Under the pieces are notes generated by a model that had not been told where the DNA came from, did not search any database, and saw only the letters and a list, made by a program, of their open reading frames with translations. Made by a program: the position numbers and the translations under genes. 10,162 bases of DNA from positions 1 to 10,162 of the forward strand of contig CAMDKJ010000051.1 in NCBI GenBank assembly GCA_945900705.1, written 5' to 3'. This stretch comes from Bifidobacterium breve. GTDB lineage: Bacteria > Actinomycetota > Actinomycetes > S36-B12. This document shows positions 5,523-10,162 of this stretch, one piece after another. How positions within the stretch are numbered: the first letter of the stretch is position 1; each line of letters begins with the position of its first letter.

Positions 5523-7484
5523 GTGTCCTATGACGCCAGCGCCATCACCGTGTTGGAGGGCCTTGACGCCGTCCGTAAACGGCCAGGCATGTACATCGGC
5601 TCCACCGGTGAGCGCGGCCTTCATCACCTGGTCTACGAAGTCGTCGATAACTCGGTGGACGAATCCCTGGCTGGCTACGCCACCACCATCGCGGTCACTT
5701 TGCTGGCCAATGGCGGGGTGCGGGTTATTGACGATGGCCGCGGCATTCCGGTAGACGAGCACCCCATTGAGAAGAAGCCAGCGGTTGAGGTGGTGCTAAC
5801 CGTCCTGCACGCCGGCGGCAAGTTCGGCGGCTCGGGCTACTCGGTTTCTGGTGGGCTCCACGGGGTTGGTGTCTCGGTCGTTAATGCACTTTCCAAGCAA
5901 CTAGATGTTGAAGTTCGCCGTGATGGCTTCACCCACCGGCAGACCTACGACCATGGTGTTCCCACCGCACCACTTGCCAAAGGTGAGGCTGTCACCGCAA
6001 GTGGTACCACAATTACTTTTTGGGCCGACGAAGAAATCTTCGAGACCACCCACTTCGACTTCACAACTTTGTCGCGCCGGTTCCAAGAGATGGCGTTCCT
6101 TAACAGCGGTTTAACTATCTCGTTAACCGATGAGCGAGTGCTGGTGGTAGTTGATACCGAAGACGATGACAACGTTGAGCAGGTGCGTAGCGTCAGCTAC
6201 TGCTACGAGGGCGGTATTGCAGATTTTGTACGCCACATCAATGCCAGCAAAGGCGTTGCGAACCCGAGTGTGATCTATATTGAAACTGAAGCCGAAGACA
6301 AACGCATGAGCGCTGAAATCGCCATGCAGTGGAACACGACGTATACCGAATCGGTCTATACTTTCGCGAATACAATTAATACCACCGAGGGTGGTACCCA
6401 CGAAGAAGGCTTCAGAGCGGCCATGACAACTTTGGTAAATAAATTCGCTCGCGAGTGGGGCATCCTAAAAGAGAAGGACATCAACCTAAGCGGTGAAGAC
6501 ATCCGCGAAGGCCTCACCGCTATCGTCAGTGTCAAACTCCTTGAACCACAATTCGAAGGTCAAACCAAAGGTAAACTCGGAAACACCGAGATGAAAGCTT
6601 TTGTGCAAAAAGTAGTTAACGATCAACTTGGAGCTTGGTTTGAAAAAAACCCGGCCGAAGGTAAAGAAATTGCTCGCAAGTCGGTCAATGCAGCCTCAGC
6701 GCGCATAGCTGCACGCAAAGCCCGCGACTTAGCCCGTAACCGCAAGGGCTTACTGGGCGGCGCCGGGATGCCAGGCAAGTTAATTGACTGCTCAAGCCGG
6801 GAGCCCGAAGACTGTGAGGTCTACATCGTCGAGGGCGACTCCGCAGGCGGCTCGGCCCGCCAAGGCCGCGACCCGAAAACCCAAGCAATTTTGCCGATCC
6901 GCGGCAAAATCCTCAACGTCGAAAAAGCGCGGATTGACAGAGTCCTACAAAACACTGAAGTTCAAGCTCTAGTGTCCGCTTTTGGCACCGGCGTGCAGGA
7001 CGATTTCGATATCAACCGGCTGCGGTACCACAAAGTGGTATTGATGGCTGATGCTGACGTTGATGGTCAACATATTCGGACCCTGCTACTTACCTTGCTA
7101 TTTAGATTCATGAAGCCACTTGTTGAACAAGGTTTTGTCTTCTTGGCCCAGCCACCGTTATATAAAATTAAGTGGTCACGTGAGGTAGCTGACTTCGCGT
7201 ACTCCGATCGCGAGCGCGACGCGCTAATGGAAGCCGGCTTTGCAGCTGGCCGCCGGCTTCCCAAAGAAGAGGCAGTACAGCGTTACAAGGGCCTTGGTGA
7301 AATGAACGCCGACGAACTATGGGAGACCACCATGGATCCCTCGCGCCGAATTTTACTGAGGGTCACAATTGACGACGCTGCGCAGGCCGACGAAATGTTT
7401 AGTGTGCTGATGGGTGAAGATGTTGAGTCACGCCGAAACTTCATTCAACAAAATGCGCGCGACGTTCGTTTCCTTGATATCTAG
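5523..7484 (+). CDS. gyrB: DNA gyrase subunit B
   Basis: GyrB supplies the ATPase and metal-binding TOPRIM parts of gyrase, which introduces negative supercoils and removes positive ones ahead of forks. In the 653-residue product the GHKL ATPase domain shows E39 and N43 in [16 protein letters not shown] (71-76), and the glycine-rich ATP lid [20 protein letters not shown] (98-117). The transducer domain has the QTKGKLGN loop with K349. The TOPRIM domain has EGDSAGGSA (437-445), [13 protein letters not shown] (457-469) and DADVDG (510-515), and the tail contains [10 protein letters not shown] (586-595). The GTG start follows AAGGAGG by 10 nt and gives the family start [20 protein letters not shown]. 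No insertion or truncation is seen. gyrA follows after 39 nt, so the two are probably one transcript. Confidence 0.98.
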   Translation: MSYDASAITVLEGLDAVRKRPGMYIGSTGERGLHHLVYEVVDNSVDESLAGYATTIAVTLLANGGVRVIDDGRGIPVDEHPIEKKPAVEVVLTVLHAGGKFGGSGYSVSGGLHGVGVSVVNALSKQLDVEVRRDGFTHRQTYDHGVPTAPLAKGEAVTASGTTITFWADEEIFETTHFDFTTLSRRFQEMAFLNSGLTISLTDERVLVVVDTEDDDNVEQVRSVSYCYEGGIADFVRHINASKGVANPSVIYIETEAEDKRMSAEIAMQWNTTYTESVYTFANTINTTEGGTHEEGFRAAMTTLVNKFAREWGILKEKDINLSGEDIREGLTAIVSVKLLEPQFEGQTKGKLGNTEMKAFVQKVVNDQLGAWFEKNPAEGKEIARKSVNAASARIAARKARDLARNRKGLLGGAGMPGKLIDCSSREPEDCEVYIVEGDSAGGSARQGRDPKTQAILPIRGKILNVEKARIDRVLQNTEVQALVSAFGTGVQDDFDINRLRYHKVVLMADADVDGQHIRTLLLTLLFRFMKPLVEQGFVFLAQPPLYKIKWSREVADFAYSDRERDALMEAGFAAGRRLPKEEAVQRYKGLGEMNADELWETTMDPSRRILLRVTIDDAAQADEMFSVLMGEDVESRRNFIQQNARDVRFLDI

Positions 7485-7523
7485 TAAACCAGTTTTGAAC
7501 TGAACTAACAACGGAGATATTTC

Positions 7524-10043
7524 GTGGCTGACGAGATCGACATCGTAGAAGTAGTAGACCCTGGTCAACATGGGCGCATTGAGCCCGTCGACCTTCAAAC
7601 TGAAATGCAGCGGTCGTACCTCGACTACTCCATGTCGGTCATCGTCTCTCGCGCGCTTCCCGATGTGCGCGATGGTTTAAAGCCAGTTCATCGACGCGTG
7701 CTTTACGCGATGTACGACGGCGGCTATCGCCCTGATCGCAACTTCTCCAAGTCAGCACGCGTCGTTGGCGATGTGATGGGCAGTTACCACCCCCATGGTG
7801 ATAGCGCGATCTATGACGCGTTGGTGCGCCTAGCCCAGCCGTGGTCACTTCGGTACCCCCTTGTTCAAGGGCAGGGAAACTTCGGGTCCCCGGGTAATGA
7901 CCCGCCCGCGGCCCAGCGTTACACCGAGTGCCGCATGGCCCCGTTGGCCATGGAGATGGTGCGCGATATCGACGAAGATACTGTTGATTTCGGGCCAAAC
8001 TACGACGGGCGCACCCAAGAGCCATTGGTGCTGCCCGCGCGCTTCCCGAACCTACTTGTTAATGGCAGTGCCGGTATTGCAGTTGGCATGGCCACCAATA
8101 TCCCACCGCATAACCTGCGTGAGATCGCGGCCGGAGCGCAGTGGATTCTCGAGCATCCAACAGCGGAGCGCGAGGAGCGCCAAGCAGCACTCCTCGAAAT
8201 TGTTAAAGGCCCTGACTTCCCGACCGGTGCGTTGATCGTTGGCCGAAAAGGAATTGACGATGCATACCGCACTGGGCGTGGCTCTATCACGATGCGCGCG
8301 GTGGTCACCGTCGACGAAGATTCACGCGGGCGCCAGATTCTGATTGTCACCGAATTGCCGTACCAAGTAAACCCTGACAATTTGTTGCTGCGGGTTGCTG
8401 AGCTAGTCGGCGACGGAAAACTCACCGGCATTGCCGACGTGCGTGATGATTCATCCTCGCGTACCGGTATGCGTTTGATATTTGAGTTGAAGCGCGACGC
8501 CGTCGCGCAGGTGGTATTGAATCAACTCTTTAAGCACACCCAACTCCAAGATAACTTCGGCGCCAATATGCTGGCACTTGTTGATGGGGTGCCGCGCACC
8601 TTAACCCTCGAGCAGTTCATTCGGCACTGGATCACCCATCAAATTGAGGTCATCCAACGTCGCACCCGTTATCGCTTGCGCAAGGCCGAAGAACGCGCCC
8701 ATATTTTGCGCGGCTACCTAAAGGCCCTTGATGCGATTGACGAAGTCATTGCATTGATTCGCGCATCATCAACAGTTGATGACGCACGCACGGGTTTGAT
8801 GGCGCTACTTGAGATAGATGAGGTTCAAGCAACCGCAATCCTCGACATGCAGTTGCGCCGCCTTGCAGCCCTCGAACGCCAAAAAATCGTTGATGAGTAT
8901 GACGATCTAATGTCACGAATCACTGACTACAACGACATTTTGTCCAACGAGCCACGGCAGCGGTCAATTGTCTCCCAGGAGTTGCAGGAGATTACCGATA
9001 AATTTGGTGACGATCGACGCACTGACTTTGTTGCCTGGGACGGTGATGTCACCGATGAAGATCTCATAACCGAAGAAGAAGTGGTGGTAACAATCACCGC
9101 AGGTGGTTACGCCAAGCGCACCAAGAGTGAGCTCTACCGGGCGCAGCGTCGAGGTGGTCGCGGTGTCAAGGGTGCGGCCCTCCGGCAAGATGATGTTGTT
9201 GAGCACATGTTTGTAACAAGTACCCACCACTGGATTTTGTTCTTCACTAATAAAGGTCGGGTATATCGGGCAAAGTCTTATCAGCTACCAGATGCCGGTC
9301 GTGATGCACGTGGCCAGCATGTTGCAAACCTGTTGGCCTTCCGGCCCGATGAAACCATTGCCCAGGTTCTCGCCATCGCCGATTATCAAGCAGGTGAAAA
9401 CCTAGTGTTGGCCACCCGTAAAGGCATGGTGAAAAAGACAAAACTTGAGGAGTTCGACACCAACCGCAGTGGCGGCATCATTGCCATCAATCTTGCCGAA
9501 GACGACGAATTAATCGCGGCGCGCTTAGTGTCGAATACCGATGATCTAATGCTGTTCTCTCGCAAGGGGATGTCAGCACGCTTCCCAGGCAATGATGAAA
9601 CTCTCCGACCTATGGGCCGCGCCACCAGCGGCGTTATTGGAATGCGGTTTAGGTCCGGTGATGCTTTGCTCGCAATGGATGTGGTCCGCCCTGACACCTT
9701 CGTGGTCACCATCACCGATGGCGGCTTCGCAAAACGTACGGCCGTGGGTGAGTGGGCGCCGAAGGGGCGCGGAATTCTTGGTGTCCGGGCCATGCGTTTA
9801 GTTGAGGAGCGCGGCTCACTTGTCGGTGCCATGGTGTGTGAAGCCGAGGATCAGATCTTCGCAATCGCCTCAAATGGCGTCGTGATCCGCACTCGTGTTG
9901 TCGAGATTCGACCATCGGGGCGTGACACCATGGGGGTAACACTGATGAACTTGGCCGACGGTGACACCGTGGTTGCGGTGGCCCGGGCCGGCGAGGGCGA
10001 CGACAGTGATAGCGATGAGGACGAAGGCGAGGCCACGGTTTGA
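7524..10043 (+). CDS. gyrA: DNA gyrase subunit A
   Basis: GyrA cleaves and rejoins the DNA through a tyrosyl link and wraps DNA around its C-terminal beta-pinwheel. In the 839-residue product the catalytic residues are R132-Y133 in AAQRYTE. The quinolone region is [10 protein letters not shown] (89-98); S94 and D98 align with E. coli S83 and D87, so both residues associated with quinolone susceptibility are present. The breakage-reunion domain runs to about 500, followed by the pinwheel with the GyrA box QRRGGRG (541-547) and repeated motifs such as [11 protein letters not shown] and [12 protein letters not shown]. The gene ends in a strongly acidic tail (824-837). The GTG start has CGGAG 7 nt upstream. 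The GyrA box indicates gyrase rather than topoisomerase IV. Its last bases overlap the next gene. Confidence 0.98.
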   Translation: MADEIDIVEVVDPGQHGRIEPVDLQTEMQRSYLDYSMSVIVSRALPDVRDGLKPVHRRVLYAMYDGGYRPDRNFSKSARVVGDVMGSYHPHGDSAIYDALVRLAQPWSLRYPLVQGQGNFGSPGNDPPAAQRYTECRMAPLAMEMVRDIDEDTVDFGPNYDGRTQEPLVLPARFPNLLVNGSAGIAVGMATNIPPHNLREIAAGAQWILEHPTAEREERQAALLEIVKGPDFPTGALIVGRKGIDDAYRTGRGSITMRAVVTVDEDSRGRQILIVTELPYQVNPDNLLLRVAELVGDGKLTGIADVRDDSSSRTGMRLIFELKRDAVAQVVLNQLFKHTQLQDNFGANMLALVDGVPRTLTLEQFIRHWITHQIEVIQRRTRYRLRKAEERAHILRGYLKALDAIDEVIALIRASSTVDDARTGLMALLEIDEVQATAILDMQLRRLAALERQKIVDEYDDLMSRITDYNDILSNEPRQRSIVSQELQEITDKFGDDRRTDFVAWDGDVTDEDLITEEEVVVTITAGGYAKRTKSELYRAQRRGGRGVKGAALRQDDVVEHMFVTSTHHWILFFTNKGRVYRAKSYQLPDAGRDARGQHVANLLAFRPDETIAQVLAIADYQAGENLVLATRKGMVKKTKLEEFDTNRSGGIIAINLAEDDELIAARLVSNTDDLMLFSRKGMSARFPGNDETLRPMGRATSGVIGMRFRSGDALLAMDVVRPDTFVVTITDGGFAKRTAVGEWAPKGRGILGVRAMRLVEERGSLVGAMVCEAEDQIFAIASNGVVIRTRVVEIRPSGRDTMGVTLMNLADGDTVVAVARAGEGDDSDSDEDEGEATV

Positions 10044-10162
10044 CCGTCGACGTGACTAGCGGGCCGCGCAAGGCGCGCCTGTATGTGTCGCGGATCGACC
10101 CTTGGTCGATTTTCAAGGCGGCCTTCATGCTGGCTTTGGCCTTGGGCATCGTCATCGTGGTT
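10040..10162 (+). CDS. DUF3566 transmembrane protein, N-terminal part (cut by window edge)
   Basis: The frame reads [20 protein letters not shown] and then [20 protein letters not shown] up to the window edge. The basic arginine-rich lead, the R-I-D-P-W-S motif and an immediately following hydrophobic helix match DUF3566, a membrane protein family of unknown function encoded directly after gyrA in many actinobacteria. The likely start is TTG at 10040, which overlaps the gyrA stop (TTGA) and follows a purine-rich AAGGCGAGG site. GTG at 10052 is an alternative, but it has no ribosome-binding sequence. An in-frame stop at 10016-10018 limits how far upstream the gene can begin. Only the first transmembrane segment is visible. 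The tight overlap suggests co-transcription with gyrBA. Confidence 0.82.
   Translation, partial: MTVDVTSGPRKARLYVSRIDPWSIFKAAFMLALALGIVIVV

Noticed and set aside
7490..7502. CAGTT/AACTG inverted repeat between gyrB and gyrA as a terminator
   Set aside because: The stem is only 5 bp, AT-rich and has no T-run; gyrA is expected to be co-transcribed.
7639..8025. A 128-codon minus-strand frame within gyrA
   Set aside because: It is antisense to the most conserved part of gyrA, with an arginine-rich product typical of complement-strand frames.
1..10162. A hidden accessory or defence system
   Set aside because: Nearly all of the window is accounted for by conserved origin-proximal genes and oriC; I found no mobile element, CRISPR repeat or foreign-looking gene.

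Overview
The window is the chromosomal replication-origin neighbourhood of an actinobacterium. The order is rnpA and rpmH leftward, then dnaA, oriC, dnaN, recF, dciA (DUF721), gyrB, gyrA and the start of a DUF3566 membrane protein gene rightward. Several protein stretches are characteristically actinobacterial: the DnaA DNA-binding domain, the GPSAPSW...GRGPRDTYG tail of DciA, the YASHGESWS motif of RecF, and the DUF3566 gene after gyrA. The sequence looks only moderately GC-rich, TTA codons are common, and the exact DnaA boxes are TTATCCACA rather than the TTGTCCACA usual in high-GC relatives. This suggests a lower-GC, possibly small-genome actinobacterial lineage; the genus cannot be fixed from sequence reading alone.

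Region by region: 1-310 holds the rnpA start (cut by the window edge) and complete rpmH, both on the minus strand. 311-531 is a divergent intergenic region with a promoter candidate for each direction and two DnaA boxes in the dnaA leader. 532-1980 is dnaA. 1981-2547 is a non-coding oriC with three exact DnaA boxes in its left part. Its right part carries degenerate boxes, an in-phase CTA triplet array resembling a DnaA-trio, an inverted repeat around it, a 12-bp palindrome and a hairpin ahead of dnaN. 2548-5293 is a tight dnaN-recF-dciA cluster (2-nt gap, then an ATGA overlap). 5294-5522 is a leader or promoter region with overlapping small inverted repeats. 5523-10043 is gyrB-gyrA with a 39-nt gap. 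From 10040 a DUF3566 gene starts on a TTG that overlaps the gyrA stop, and it runs off the window.

Together the genes cover replication initiation (DnaA at oriC, DciA loading the replicative helicase), elongation (beta clamp DnaN), gap repair (RecF) and removal of supercoils (gyrase), beside the RNase P protein and ribosomal protein L34. All genes appear intact apart from the two cut by the window edges. I saw no mobile element, CRISPR array, tRNA or rRNA. I do not see a new multi-gene system; the part most worth a second look is the internal structure of oriC.
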